42,212 nt of DNA. Source: a virus. The notes under the pieces were generated by a model, which was not told the origin of the DNA, did not search any database, and saw only the letters and a list, made by a program, of their open reading frames with translations. The stretch lies in IMG/VR virus record IMGVR_UViG_3300036845_000193, positions 1 through 42,212 of that record; one strand, written 5' to 3'. The position numbers and the translations under genes are program-made. Shown piece by piece: positions 12,678 through 20,150 of the stretch (position 1 is its first letter; each line of letters opens with the position of its first letter).

Positions 12678-13174
12678 GCGACGCGTGGACCCCAGGCGAC
12701 AGCGGCGGCGCCGGCGGCGGCGACACGGGCGCGCTCGTCACCGACCTGGGCGACAGCATGGGCGGCCTTCCCGACAGCATCGCGCCGAACACCGACTGGG
12801 GCAGCTCGGGTGACGCCCAGAGCGCCATGCAGCCCGGGCAGGCTGACCTCAACCCGGGCGCGCTCGCCATGCCGCAGCAGTTCACGGCGGCGGACCTGCA
12901 AGCGCCGAACCCCGGCCAGCTCACCGGCGGCCCGCAGGCCGTGAACATGAACCTCACGACCGGCGGCCCACCCCCGCCGCAGAGCTTCTACCAGAAGGCG
13001 TTGGCCGGCATCGCCAGCATGGCGCCGCCGGGCGCCGCCCAGCCCGCCGCCGCCCAGAAGATTTACGCGCCGCTGCCGGTGATCACCCCGCCGGCGCCGA
13101 CCACGTCGCAGCGCCTGGCGCAGATCGCCTCGGGGCAAATCCCCGTGCGCCCCGCCTGGCAGAACATCCGCTGA
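12674..13174 (+). CDS. Gly/Pro/Gln-rich protein inside the terminase gap (166 aa)
   Basis: First gene between the terminase halves, coupled by ATGA. It is low complexity: GDSGGAGGGDTGALVTDLGD, then NPGALAMPQQFTAADLQAPN and repeated Pro/Ala stretches. The last third has a short helix (QSFYQKALAGIASMAPPG) and ends TTSQRLAQIASGQIPVRPAW. Composition resembles linker-like virion proteins rather than an enzyme. There is no homing endonuclease, intein or reverse-transcriptase motif that would explain the split. Confidence 0.55.
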   Translation: MSDAWTPGDSGGAGGGDTGALVTDLGDSMGGLPDSIAPNTDWGSSGDAQSAMQPGQADLNPGALAMPQQFTAADLQAPNPGQLTGGPQAVNMNLTTGGPPPPQSFYQKALAGIASMAPPGAAQPAAAQKIYAPLPVITPPAPTTSQRLAQIASGQIPVRPAWQNIR

Positions 13175-13185
13175 GAGGCTGAACC

Positions 13186-13455
13186 ATGGCCGCCGCCCCC
13201 AAGCGCAAGCCCACCCACGCCGAGCGCGCGGCGCTGATCCGGGCGCTGCTCGCCCACGCGGTGGCGCAGCACGCCATGCTCCAGAACCCGGCCAACCACT
13301 CCGACGCGCCCCCAGGCGGCCCGCCGATGGCCATGCCGCCGATGGGCCCGCAGCCCAGCGACCCCAACTCGCCGCCGATGGGCGGCATGTCGGGAGGGCC
13401 CCCGGGCGGCGCCTCCCCGGCCTTCCCCTTCGGCCCGCCCCCTCCAGGACAGTAA
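13186..13455 (+). CDS. Pro/Met/Gly-rich small protein (89 aa)
   Basis: ATG 13186 with a weak GAGAGG ribosome site. The N-terminal 40 residues are a basic helix (KRKPTHAERAALIRALLAHA, VAQHAMLQNPANHSD). The rest is disordered Pro/Met/Gly sequence (GGPPMAMPPMGPQPSDPN). No family recognised. It is in line with its neighbours and 2 nt before the next gene. Confidence 0.55.
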   Translation: MAAAPKRKPTHAERAALIRALLAHAVAQHAMLQNPANHSDAPPGGPPMAMPPMGPQPSDPNSPPMGGMSGGPPGGASPAFPFGPPPPGQ

Positions 13456-13457
13456 CC

Positions 13458-13850
13458 ATGACCGCACCCCTTGTCGGCGACATCGTCTTCTACCGCAGCA
13501 GCGACGCCCCCACCCGGGCCGACCCCGCCATCGTGACCGCGATCCTCGACGATGGCGCAGACCCGTGCGTGAACCTCACCGTGTTCCGCGACGCCCAGGC
13601 GACCATCCAGGCCGCGCACGTCGAGCCGTGGGGCGAGGTCGATCCCGTGCCGACCGCCATGTCGCACGGCTACGCCACCCGCGCCGAGATCGACGCCGCC
13701 AGGAAGGCGCGCGAGAAGGCCGCCGAGGACGCCGCCAAGGCCAGCGCCGCCAAGTCCGCCGCCGACACCAAGGCCAAGGCCGAGCAGGCCGCCGCCCCGC
13801 CGCCCAAGGCCGAGCCGCCCAAGGCCCCGGCCCCCGTTCAAGGTCGCTGA
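13458..13850 (+). CDS. SH3-like phage protein with Ala/Lys-rich tail (130 aa)
   Basis: Residues 1-60 (PLVGDIVFYRSSDAPTRADP, AIVTAILDDGADPCVNLTVF, then AAHVEPWGEV) form a beta-rich module that I recognise as frequent near phage head genes. From residue 75 a long Ala/Lys/Glu helix (ARKAREKAAEDAAKASAAKS) ends in a Pro-rich tail. The charged repetitive helix could be a coiled coil. Function unknown; a head or packaging accessory role is suggested only by position. Confidence 0.6.
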   Translation: MTAPLVGDIVFYRSSDAPTRADPAIVTAILDDGADPCVNLTVFRDAQATIQAAHVEPWGEVDPVPTAMSHGYATRAEIDAARKAREKAAEDAAKASAAKSAADTKAKAEQAAAPPPKAEPPKAPAPVQGR

Positions 13851-13852
13851 TC

Positions 13853-13999
13853 ATGGCCAAAGGCAAACCCCCGGGCCCGACCAAGGCCCAGATGGCGGCC
13901 TACGAGAGGTCGCCGAAGGACAAGCGGGAAGACCGCAAGGGTGCGATGGCCATGGCGAAGGGCCCCAAGGGCCGCGTCGTGGCGGTGAAGCGGCGCTGA
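13853..13999 (+). CDS. Small basic protein (48 aa)
   Basis: ATG 13853 follows the previous TGA by 2 nt. The 48 residues are rich in Lys and Arg: MAKGKPPGPTKAQMAAYERS, then KDKREDRKGAMAMAKGPKGR and VVAVKRR. It has no hydrophobic core and is probably disordered and nucleic-acid binding. It resembles the basic proteins at 14003-14173 and 11464-11637. Confidence 0.55.
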   Translation: MAKGKPPGPTKAQMAAYERSPKDKREDRKGAMAMAKGPKGRVVAVKRR

Positions 14000-14002
14000 C
14001 CG

Positions 14003-14173
14003 ATGGCCAGGACAGGACGCGGGCCCACCGACGACCGCAAGGCCCAGGTGAAGATGCCGGCCGTCAAGCAGACCGCCCCCAAACCGAGCGGCCCGCGCGC
14101 GGTGGCCAAGCCCGACAGCCACCCCAACGCCGCCAAGATGGTCACCCGGGGGTCGCGGAAGGGGGGATGGTAG
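14003..14173 (+). CDS. Small basic protein (56 aa)
   Basis: ATG 14003, stop TAG 14171-14173, abutting the next ATG with no gap. Sequence MARTGRGPTDDRKAQVKMPA, then VKQTAPKPSGPRAVAKPDSH and a GSRKGGW end: Lys/Arg/Pro-rich and histone-tail-like. It is the second of three consecutive small basic proteins. Role unknown. Confidence 0.5.
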   Translation: MARTGRGPTDDRKAQVKMPAVKQTAPKPSGPRAVAKPDSHPNAAKMVTRGSRKGGW

Positions 14174-14386
14174 ATGGCCAAGCTCACCTCCCGCAGCCGC
14201 AACAGTCTCCCCGACAGCAAGTTCGCCGGGCCCGATCGCAGCTACCCCGTACCCGACGCGAGCCACGCCGCGAACGCCAAGGCCCGGGCGACTCAGGCCG
14301 TGAAAGCCGGCCGGATGAGCGAGCGCACCAAGGTGGCGATCGACCGCAAGGCCAACGGGGTGATCCAGCGCGACCGTAGCCGGTGA
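14174..14386 (+). CDS. Small phage protein of the LPDSKFAGPxRSYPVPD type (70 aa)
   Basis: It directly abuts the previous stop. The sequence SRNSLPDSKFAGPDRSYPVP followed by DASHAANAKARATQAVKAGR matches a very common small phage domain (I believe annotated DUF6582) that can stand alone or be fused to head proteins. The motif FAGP-x-RSYP-(V/I)-x-D-x-SHA is the hallmark. It is usually found near portal or head-protease genes, which fits its place here. Function unknown. Confidence 0.75.
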   Translation: MAKLTSRSRNSLPDSKFAGPDRSYPVPDASHAANAKARATQAVKAGRMSERTKVAIDRKANGVIQRDRSR

Positions 14387-14649
14387 GCGCCGATGTCGTC
14401 GCGCTCCCGGGCGTCGTCCAGGAGCTGCGCGGGGCCGATCCGGCCGTCGTGGAGGTGGCCGAGAAGCTGCTGGCCGACACCCAGGCGGGTGTCATCGCCG
14501 GCTTCGCCTACGCCGCCCTGACCAGCGACGGCATGATCAAGTGGAGCTGGATCGGCGCGGCGGTGAGCGGCAACGCCATGGCCGGCGCCATCGCCATGCT
14601 GAGCGCGGCGTTCAGCGCCAAGCGGCTCGCCGACTACGAGGAAGACTGA
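14383..14649 (+). CDS. Small phage protein (88 aa)
   Basis: GTG 14383 overlaps the previous TGA. After a charged helix (DPAVVEVAEKLLADTQAGVI) comes AGFAYAALTSDGMIKWSWIG and then AMAGAIAMLSAAFSAKRLAD. The pattern helix, then strand with G-x-A-Y-A, W-x-G, then an A-I-x-M-L helix, is common among phage and plasmid small proteins of unknown function. The Ala-rich C-terminal helix is amphipathic rather than clearly membrane-spanning. Confidence 0.65.
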   Translation: MSADVVALPGVVQELRGADPAVVEVAEKLLADTQAGVIAGFAYAALTSDGMIKWSWIGAAVSGNAMAGAIAMLSAAFSAKRLADYEED

Positions 14650-14651
14650 CC

Positions 14652-14831
14652 ATGCTCCTCACCCTGCTCGTCATCGTCATCGTCATCGGGCTGCTGCTCT
14701 ACCTGGTGCAGGTGCTGCCGCTCCAGCCGCCGTTCAAGACCATCGCCCTGGTGCTGGTGGTGCTGATCTGCATCGTCTGGCTGCTCTCGGTGGTCGGCGG
14801 CATCCCGGGACTGGGTCACCTCGAACGTTGA
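14652..14831 (+). CDS. Two-pass small membrane protein, Thivi_2564-like (59 aa)
   Basis: Two hydrophobic helices are obvious: MLLTLLVIVIVIGLLLYLVQ and IALVLVVLICIVWLLSVVGG, joined by a VLPLQPPFKT loop. This arrangement and the loop match the small membrane family I know as Thivi_2564, found in many phages and bacteria. It is the last gene before the terminase nuclease half and ends 4 nt upstream of that start. Role unknown. Confidence 0.7.
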   Translation: MLLTLLVIVIVIGLLLYLVQVLPLQPPFKTIALVLVVLICIVWLLSVVGGIPGLGHLER

Positions 14832-14835
14832 TCCG

Positions 14836-15570
14836 ATGTCCCGCTCGATCATCCAGATGACGATCGAGGACGCCGAGCACTACACGCCCGAGCAGCGCCA
14901 GGCGGTCATCGACAGCTACCCGGTGCACGAGCGCGAGGCGCGCACCCTGGGCATCCCGGTCATGGGCTCCGGTCGGGTGTTCCCGATCGGCGAGGAGGGG
15001 ATGGTCATCGAGCCCATCCGCATCCCGCCGCACTGGGCGCAGATCAACGGCCTGGACTTCGGCTACGACCACCCCTTCGCGGCGGTCAACATGGCCTGGG
15101 ATCGCGAAGCCGACGTGCTCTACGTCTGCAAGGAGTATCGCGAGCGCGAGACCACGCCGCTGATCCACGCCGGGGCGATCAAGCCCTGGGGCGACTGGAT
15201 ACCGTGCGCCTGGCCCCACGATGGACTCAGCCACGACAAGGGCTCTGGCTACGCGCTGCGCGACCAGTACGCCGCCCAGCAGCTCAACATGCTCCCCGAG
15301 CGGGCGACGTTCCCTGACGGCGGCTTCGGGGTCGAGGCCGGCGTCATGGAGATGCTGGACCTGATGCAGACCGACCGCTGGAAGGTGTTCAAGACCTGCG
15401 GCGGCTGGCTCAGCGAGTTTCGCATCTACCACCGCAAGGACGGCCTGATCCAAAAGGTCCGCGACGATCTGATCAGCGCCTCGCGCTACGCGATGATGAT
15501 GCGCCGCGAGGCCAAGACTGCGCCCCGCGTGCGCAAGAACCGCGACTACTTCAAGAGCTGGATGAATTGA
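14836..15570 (+). CDS. terL: Large terminase, nuclease half (split gene, C-terminal fragment)
   Basis: This is the RNase-H-like nuclease domain of a P22-like large terminase, 244 residues. It opens SRSIIQMTIEDAEHYTPEQR, the sequence that in intact relatives continues from the ATPase linker. Likely metal ligands are D74 in GLDFGYDHP, D129 in WPHDGLSHDKG and D211 in RDDLISASRYAMMM. GSGRVFPIGEEG and LPERATFPDG are also family hallmarks. The ATG has no strong ribosome site and lies 4 nt after the previous stop, so translation probably depends on coupling. The two fragments total 488 residues, about the length of an intact enzyme. Confidence 0.9.
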   Translation: MSRSIIQMTIEDAEHYTPEQRQAVIDSYPVHEREARTLGIPVMGSGRVFPIGEEGMVIEPIRIPPHWAQINGLDFGYDHPFAAVNMAWDREADVLYVCKEYRERETTPLIHAGAIKPWGDWIPCAWPHDGLSHDKGSGYALRDQYAAQQLNMLPERATFPDGGFGVEAGVMEMLDLMQTDRWKVFKTCGGWLSEFRIYHRKDGLIQKVRDDLISASRYAMMMRREAKTAPRVRKNRDYFKSWMN

Positions 15571-15791
15571 TGCGCCTCTACGACATCAAGACCGACGAGT
15601 TTCGCGAGCCGACGCAGGAAGACATCGACCACCTGGCGCTCGCCGAGGCCGCCCACGGCGTGATGGTGGTTGGGGTGCGGACGCTGATCGAGGTCTGCCG
15701 CGAAATCGCCAACGGCGAGACCGTCCCGTTCGACGTCGCCGCCGCCATCCGTCGCGGGTGCGACGCCGCCGTGGCTTCGCAGGCCACCTGA
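15570..15791 (+). CDS. Small hypothetical protein between terminase and portal (73 aa)
   Basis: ATG 15570 overlaps the terminase TGA as TGATG; the TTG at 15567 is less likely. The product is alpha-helical: FREPTQEDIDHLALAEAAHG, VRTLIEVCREIANGETVPF, then AAIRRGCDAAVASQ. No family recognised. Its stop overlaps the portal ATG. Confidence 0.6.
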   Translation: MRLYDIKTDEFREPTQEDIDHLALAEAAHGVMVVGVRTLIEVCREIANGETVPFDVAAAIRRGCDAAVASQAT

Positions 15792-17848
15792 TGGCTGACG
15801 GCGGCCTCCACTCCCGCACGGCTGCCTACCTCGACGGCTCGCCCCGTATGCCGGCGAGCGAGAAGGGCGACGACGACATCCTGAAGGAGGCCCGCGAAGC
15901 CTACGACATCTGCACCGAGCACGAGCGCCTGAACCGCATCGAGGCGATGGACGATCTGCGCTTCGTGGGGCTGGCCGACCAGTGGCCGGCGCGCGTTCGG
16001 GCCCAACGCGAGCAGGAGGGCCGGCCGGTCCTGACGGTCAACAAGCTGCCCAGCTTCATCCGCCAGGTGGTCAACGACGCCCGCCAGAACAAGCCGGCGA
16101 TCACCGTCCACCCGGCCAACGACGCCGCCGCGCCGGCCACCGCCGAGATCATCTCCGGGCTCATCCGCAACGTCGAGTACACCTCGGACGCCGACGTCGC
16201 CTACGACACCGCCCTAGAGAGCGCGGTGACCATCGGGTTCGGGTTCTTCCGGGTGAACACCCGCTGGGCCGACGACGACACCTTCGACCAAGACCTGATC
16301 ATCGACGCCATCCCCAACCCGTTTTCGGTGTTCGGCGACCCCTTCTCGATGCGCCACGACAGCGCCGACTGGAACACCGCGTTCGTGGTCGACATGATCC
16401 CCAAGAAGCGGTTCGAGGCGATGTACCACGGCACGCCGGCCGTCGACTGGGAGGCCGAGCAATACTACCGGGGCATGTTCCAGCCGTGGCTGGAGGACGA
16501 CCAGGTCAGAGTCGCCGAGTATTGGAAACGCGAGCCCTTCGAGCGCCTGATCCTGGCGCTGTCGAACGGCCAGGTGGTCCCCGAGGACGAGTACGAGCTG
16601 AACAAGCCGATGTGGGACGCCATGAACGTCTACGTGGTCGGCCAGCCGCGCACCGTGCACTCCCACAAGGTGGTGCAGTATCTGATGACCGGCGTGGAGG
16701 TCATCCGCAAGATCAACTGGGGCGGCGTCTACATCCCCATCGTGCCGGTCTACGGCCAGGTGGTGGTGATCGGCCAGGACCGCCGCTTCCGGGGCCTGGT
16801 GCGCGACGCCAAAGACCCGATGCGGATGTTCAACTACTGGCGCACCATGGCCACCGAGCTGGTCGCGCTCGCCCCCAAGGCCCCCTTCGTCGGCAAGAAG
16901 GGCGCGTTCGAGACCGACATGGCCAAGTGGGAGACGGCCAACAGCGAGGCGCACGCCTTCATCGAGTACGACGGCGAGCTGGCTCCCACCCGCCAGCCGT
17001 TCGCCGGTGTGCCGGCCGGCGTGCTCCAGGAAAGCCTGAACGCCTCGGATGACCTGAAGGCGGTCACCGGCCTCTACGACGCCAGCCTGGGCGCCAAGAG
17101 CAACGAGACCAGCGGCCGGGCGATCCTGCTGCGCCAGAAAGAAGGCGACACCTCCACCTTCCACTTCATCGACAACCTCAGCCGGGCGATCCGCCACACC
17201 GGCCGCATCCTCATCGACCTGATCCCCCGGGTCTACACCACCCCGCGCGTGCTGCGGGTGATGAGCCCCGACCGCAAGGCGACAGCCGTCCCGGTCAACC
17301 AGCCGATCCAGGGCGACCCCGGGCCCGATGGGCTGCCCGTCGAGCACATCTTCGACCTCACCGCCGGCAAGTACGACGTCACCGTCGAGGCCGGCCCCAG
17401 CTTCACCACCAAGCGCGAGGAAGCCGCCAACCAGATGCTGGAGCTGATCCGGGCCTTCCCGCAGGCGGCGCCCGTGCTGGGCGACCTGCTGGCCGAGAAC
17501 CTGGACTGGCCGGGCGCCGACAAGGTCGCCCAGCGCCTGTCGCTGCTGCTGCCGTCCGTGCTCCAGCCGCACGGCCCGCAGGGCGCCGCGCCGACCGGGC
17601 CGCCCGGGCCGCCGATGGTCCCGGCCGCGATGCACCAGCAGGCCATGGCGCACGCACAGACCGCCCAGGGCCAGGCGCAGTCGGCGCAGACCCAGGTGCA
17701 GCAGCTCCAGCTCCAGATCGCCCAGATGCAGGCGAACAAGCAGATCGAGCAGCAGAAGGCCGACACCGGCGACTTCCGCGCTCAGACCGAACGCATGAAG
17801 GCCCAGGCGGACATCGCCAAGCCTCAGATCGTCCCCGGCGGCGGGTAG
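15791..17848 (+). CDS. Portal protein (P22 gp1-like)
   Basis: I chose ATG 15791, which overlaps the previous TGA; the frame is open from 15758. The 685-residue protein has the P22-type portal signature: GRPVLTVNKLPSFIRQVVND near residue 75, ARQNKPAITVHPANDAAAP, YDTALESAVTIGFGFFRVNT and DAIPNPFSVFGDP. It forms the dodecameric DNA gate at one head vertex and the docking site for terminase and the gp4-like adaptors. The last 80 residues are Gln-rich (HQQAMAHAQTAQGQAQSAQT), probably a coiled coil like the P22 portal barrel. Length fits the family. Confidence 0.92.
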   Translation: MADGGLHSRTAAYLDGSPRMPASEKGDDDILKEAREAYDICTEHERLNRIEAMDDLRFVGLADQWPARVRAQREQEGRPVLTVNKLPSFIRQVVNDARQNKPAITVHPANDAAAPATAEIISGLIRNVEYTSDADVAYDTALESAVTIGFGFFRVNTRWADDDTFDQDLIIDAIPNPFSVFGDPFSMRHDSADWNTAFVVDMIPKKRFEAMYHGTPAVDWEAEQYYRGMFQPWLEDDQVRVAEYWKREPFERLILALSNGQVVPEDEYELNKPMWDAMNVYVVGQPRTVHSHKVVQYLMTGVEVIRKINWGGVYIPIVPVYGQVVVIGQDRRFRGLVRDAKDPMRMFNYWRTMATELVALAPKAPFVGKKGAFETDMAKWETANSEAHAFIEYDGELAPTRQPFAGVPAGVLQESLNASDDLKAVTGLYDASLGAKSNETSGRAILLRQKEGDTSTFHFIDNLSRAIRHTGRILIDLIPRVYTTPRVLRVMSPDRKATAVPVNQPIQGDPGPDGLPVEHIFDLTAGKYDVTVEAGPSFTTKREEAANQMLELIRAFPQAAPVLGDLLAENLDWPGADKVAQRLSLLLPSVLQPHGPQGAAPTGPPGPPMVPAAMHQQAMAHAQTAQGQAQSAQTQVQQLQLQIAQMQANKQIEQQKADTGDFRAQTERMKAQADIAKPQIVPGGG

Positions 17849-17873
17849 CCGCTCACCCAGCTCCTGGAACACG

Positions 17874-18833
17874 ATGACCGAAACGACCCCGACCAGCCTG
17901 GTCGAGGGCGCGGACCCTGCTGCCGCCTCTCGCCCAGAAGTCGAAGAACACACCGCCCACACCCCCGATCCCCCCACCCCGGAGGAGGAAAGCCCGTCCG
18001 ACGCCAGCGATGGCGCAACCGAACAGGCCCAGTCCGAACCCGAGGAAGACGAGATCGAGCACGAGGGCACGAAGTACAAAATTCCGAAGGCCCTGAAGGA
18101 CAGCTTCCTCCGTCAGGCCGACTACACTCGGAAAACCCAGGCCGTGGCCGACGCCGCGCGCCAGGTGCAAGCAGCCCAGGCCGAGTTCGAACGGGAGGCT
18201 CACGCCAACCGCGCGGCCCTTGAGGCCGAGATCGCCGACCACGCGAACGTACACGCGCTCAAGACCCAGCTCGACGCCTGGAAGAACGTCAACTGGGAAG
18301 CCCTTGAGGCACACGACCGCGAGAACGGCACCCAGGAGCTGGCGTCGGCCCTCCGTCGCCACACCATGCTGAAGGACGCCCTGGCCGAGGCCGAGGCGAC
18401 CCTCAACGGCAAGATCACCGCCCGGACCACCAAGGAAAAAGCTGACCAGCAGCGTCTCCAAGAGGCCAACCAGGCCGAGGACGCCAGGCTGATCAGTGAC
18501 GGGGTCCGTCACCTCCAGGCGAAAATCCCAGACTGGTCAACCAAGGCGCCCCAGGTGGCCGCCTTCGGACAAGAGCGGTTCGGTTTCTCCCCGCAAGAAC
18601 TTGCGGCGGTTCGAGACCCCCGGATGTTCGAAGTGCTGCATCTGGCGATGCTTGGAGCCAAGGCGCTGGGCGAAAGCAAAACCGTCGCGCGCGTCCAAGC
18701 CGCCACCGCCATGCAGCCCGCCGCTACTGTCGGCGCCCGCGCAGCACCTGCGCAGGACATGGGCCGCCTGTCGACGGACGAGTGGATGCGCGCTCGTCAG
18801 AAACAAGTCGCCGATCGGCGCCGCAAGAAATAG
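17874..18833 (+). CDS. Scaffolding protein
   Basis: It lies between portal and coat genes, as expected. The 319 residues start with an acidic disordered region (rich in E, P, T). Then come EIEHEGTKYKIPKALKDSFL, RQADYTRKTQAVADAARQ (a motif seen in many podovirus scaffolds), long charged helices, and a basic C-terminus (RARQKQVADRRRKK) that would bind coat protein. It directs procapsid assembly and is then released. Codon choice looks less GC-biased than in the portal gene, so this gene may have a different recent history. Confidence 0.82.
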   Translation: MTETTPTSLVEGADPAAASRPEVEEHTAHTPDPPTPEEESPSDASDGATEQAQSEPEEDEIEHEGTKYKIPKALKDSFLRQADYTRKTQAVADAARQVQAAQAEFEREAHANRAALEAEIADHANVHALKTQLDAWKNVNWEALEAHDRENGTQELASALRRHTMLKDALAEAEATLNGKITARTTKEKADQQRLQEANQAEDARLISDGVRHLQAKIPDWSTKAPQVAAFGQERFGFSPQELAAVRDPRMFEVLHLAMLGAKALGESKTVARVQAATAMQPAATVGARAAPAQDMGRLSTDEWMRARQKQVADRRRKK

Positions 18834-18872
18834 TCAGCGCGACCGGCGGCCTCACCCAGAAAGTGAAAGGCC

Positions 18873-20069
18873 GTGGCCAACACCATCCTCACGGCTTCGC
18901 AGATCACCCGCGAAGCCCTCCGTATCCTGCACCAGAAGCTCAACTTCATCGGGACGATCAACCGCCAGTACGACGACGCCTACGCCAAGGAGGGAGCCAA
19001 GATCGGCGACACCCTGCGCATCCGTCTGCCCAACCAGTACGTGGTGCGCAACGGCCCGGTGCTGACCACCCAGGACACCGTCGAGCAATCGACCAGCTTG
19101 CAGATCGCCACCCAGAGGGGCGTCGACCTGAACTTCACCTCGGTGGACCTCACCCTGTTCCTGGACGACTTCAGCCAACGCATCCTCGAACCGGCGATGG
19201 CCGTGCTCGCGTCGAACATCGAGAGCGACGCGATGAGCATGTACCAGACGGTCTACAACGCCAGCTACAACGCCGGCCAGCCGGCGGTCTTCAAGGGCCT
19301 CCTGGCGGGCGGCAAGCAGCTCACCGACAGCCTGTGTCCGCGTGACCGGCGCACCGCCAACCTGTGCACCCAGGACACCGTCGACCTGGTCGACAGCTTG
19401 AAGGGTCTGTTCCAGGCCAGCGACAACATCGCCGAGCAATACCGCGAAGGCATGATGGGGCGCACCGCCGGGTTCGACTTCTACGAGAACACCCTGTGGC
19501 CCGCCGTCACCCGTGGGGCCGCCAACGCCCTCTACACGGTGGGCGCCGCCAACCAGTCCGGCGCAAACCTGGCGATCGGCGCCGGGACCGGGGCGGCCAA
19601 CGTCGGCGACATCTTCACCATCGCGGGCGTGTTCCGGGTCCACCCCGAGACCAAGCTGTCGACCGGCGTTCTCCAGCAGTTCACGGTCACCAGCGTGACC
19701 GGCTCACCGATGACCTCGATCGGCATCTCGCCGGCCATCGTCACCGCGACCGCCGGCCCGGGGTTCCCGGCTGCGCAGAACGTCAGCAACTCGCCGGCCG
19801 CCGCCGCCCTGCTCACCTTCCTGGGCACGGTCGGCGCCGTGGACGGCCTGTCGATGCTCTACCACGAGGACGCCTTCACCTTCGCGACCGCCGACCTGGT
19901 CATGCCCAAGGGCATCGACTTCGCCGCCCGCGAAGTATTCGACGGCCTGTCGCTGCGGATCGTGCGCATGTACGACATCATCAACGACAAGTTCCCCTGC
20001 CGTCTCGACATCCTCTACGGCTACAAGGCGATCCGGCCGCAGTTGGCGTGCCGGTACATCAACAACTGA
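18873..20069 (+). CDS. Major capsid protein (P22 coat family)
   Basis: A 398-residue protein starting at GTG 18873. The N-terminus (ILTASQITREALRILHQKLN, FIGTINRQYDDAYAKEGAKI, GDTLRIRLPNQYVVRNG) and the segment GVDLNFTSVDLTLFLDDFSQ are characteristic of P22-coat-type major capsid proteins, which have an HK97 fold with an inserted I-domain. The C-terminal SLRIVRMYDIINDKFPCRLD, ILYGYKAIRPQLACR also fits. The ribosome site is weak (GAAAGG close to the start), which is odd for the most abundant virion protein. A strong terminator follows. Confidence 0.9.
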   Translation: MANTILTASQITREALRILHQKLNFIGTINRQYDDAYAKEGAKIGDTLRIRLPNQYVVRNGPVLTTQDTVEQSTSLQIATQRGVDLNFTSVDLTLFLDDFSQRILEPAMAVLASNIESDAMSMYQTVYNASYNAGQPAVFKGLLAGGKQLTDSLCPRDRRTANLCTQDTVDLVDSLKGLFQASDNIAEQYREGMMGRTAGFDFYENTLWPAVTRGAANALYTVGAANQSGANLAIGAGTGAANVGDIFTIAGVFRVHPETKLSTGVLQQFTVTSVTGSPMTSIGISPAIVTATAGPGFPAAQNVSNSPAAAALLTFLGTVGAVDGLSMLYHEDAFTFATADLVMPKGIDFAAREVFDGLSLRIVRMYDIINDKFPCRLDILYGYKAIRPQLACRYINN

Positions 20070-20083
20070 CCCCGTGAGGGATT

Positions 20084-20115
20084 GGGCGGCGCCTGCGGGC
20101 GTCGCCCTTTTTCTT
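20084..20115 (+). terminator. Rho-independent terminator after the capsid gene
   Basis: GGGCGGCGCC (20084-20093) pairs with GGCGTCGCCC (20098-20107) through a TGCG loop, a 10-bp stem with one G-T wobble, followed by TTTTTCTT. It lies 15 nt after the coat stop and would limit read-through into the tail genes. Confidence 0.88.
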
Positions 20116-20150
20116 GCTGCCTGCCGCCCTCGCACCCGTAGGAACGCCCC

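Noticed and set aside
12678-14835. Intein, group I/II intron or homing endonuclease as the cause of the terminase split
   Set aside because: No Cys/Ser and HN intein ends, no LAGLIDADG, HNH or GIY-YIG motif, no reverse transcriptase and no obvious intron core were seen; the content is coupled small genes. RNA data would still be needed to exclude splicing.
16214-18079. 621-codon minus-strand frame across portal and scaffold
   Set aside because: Antisense to well-recognised genes, with repetitive composition and no motifs.
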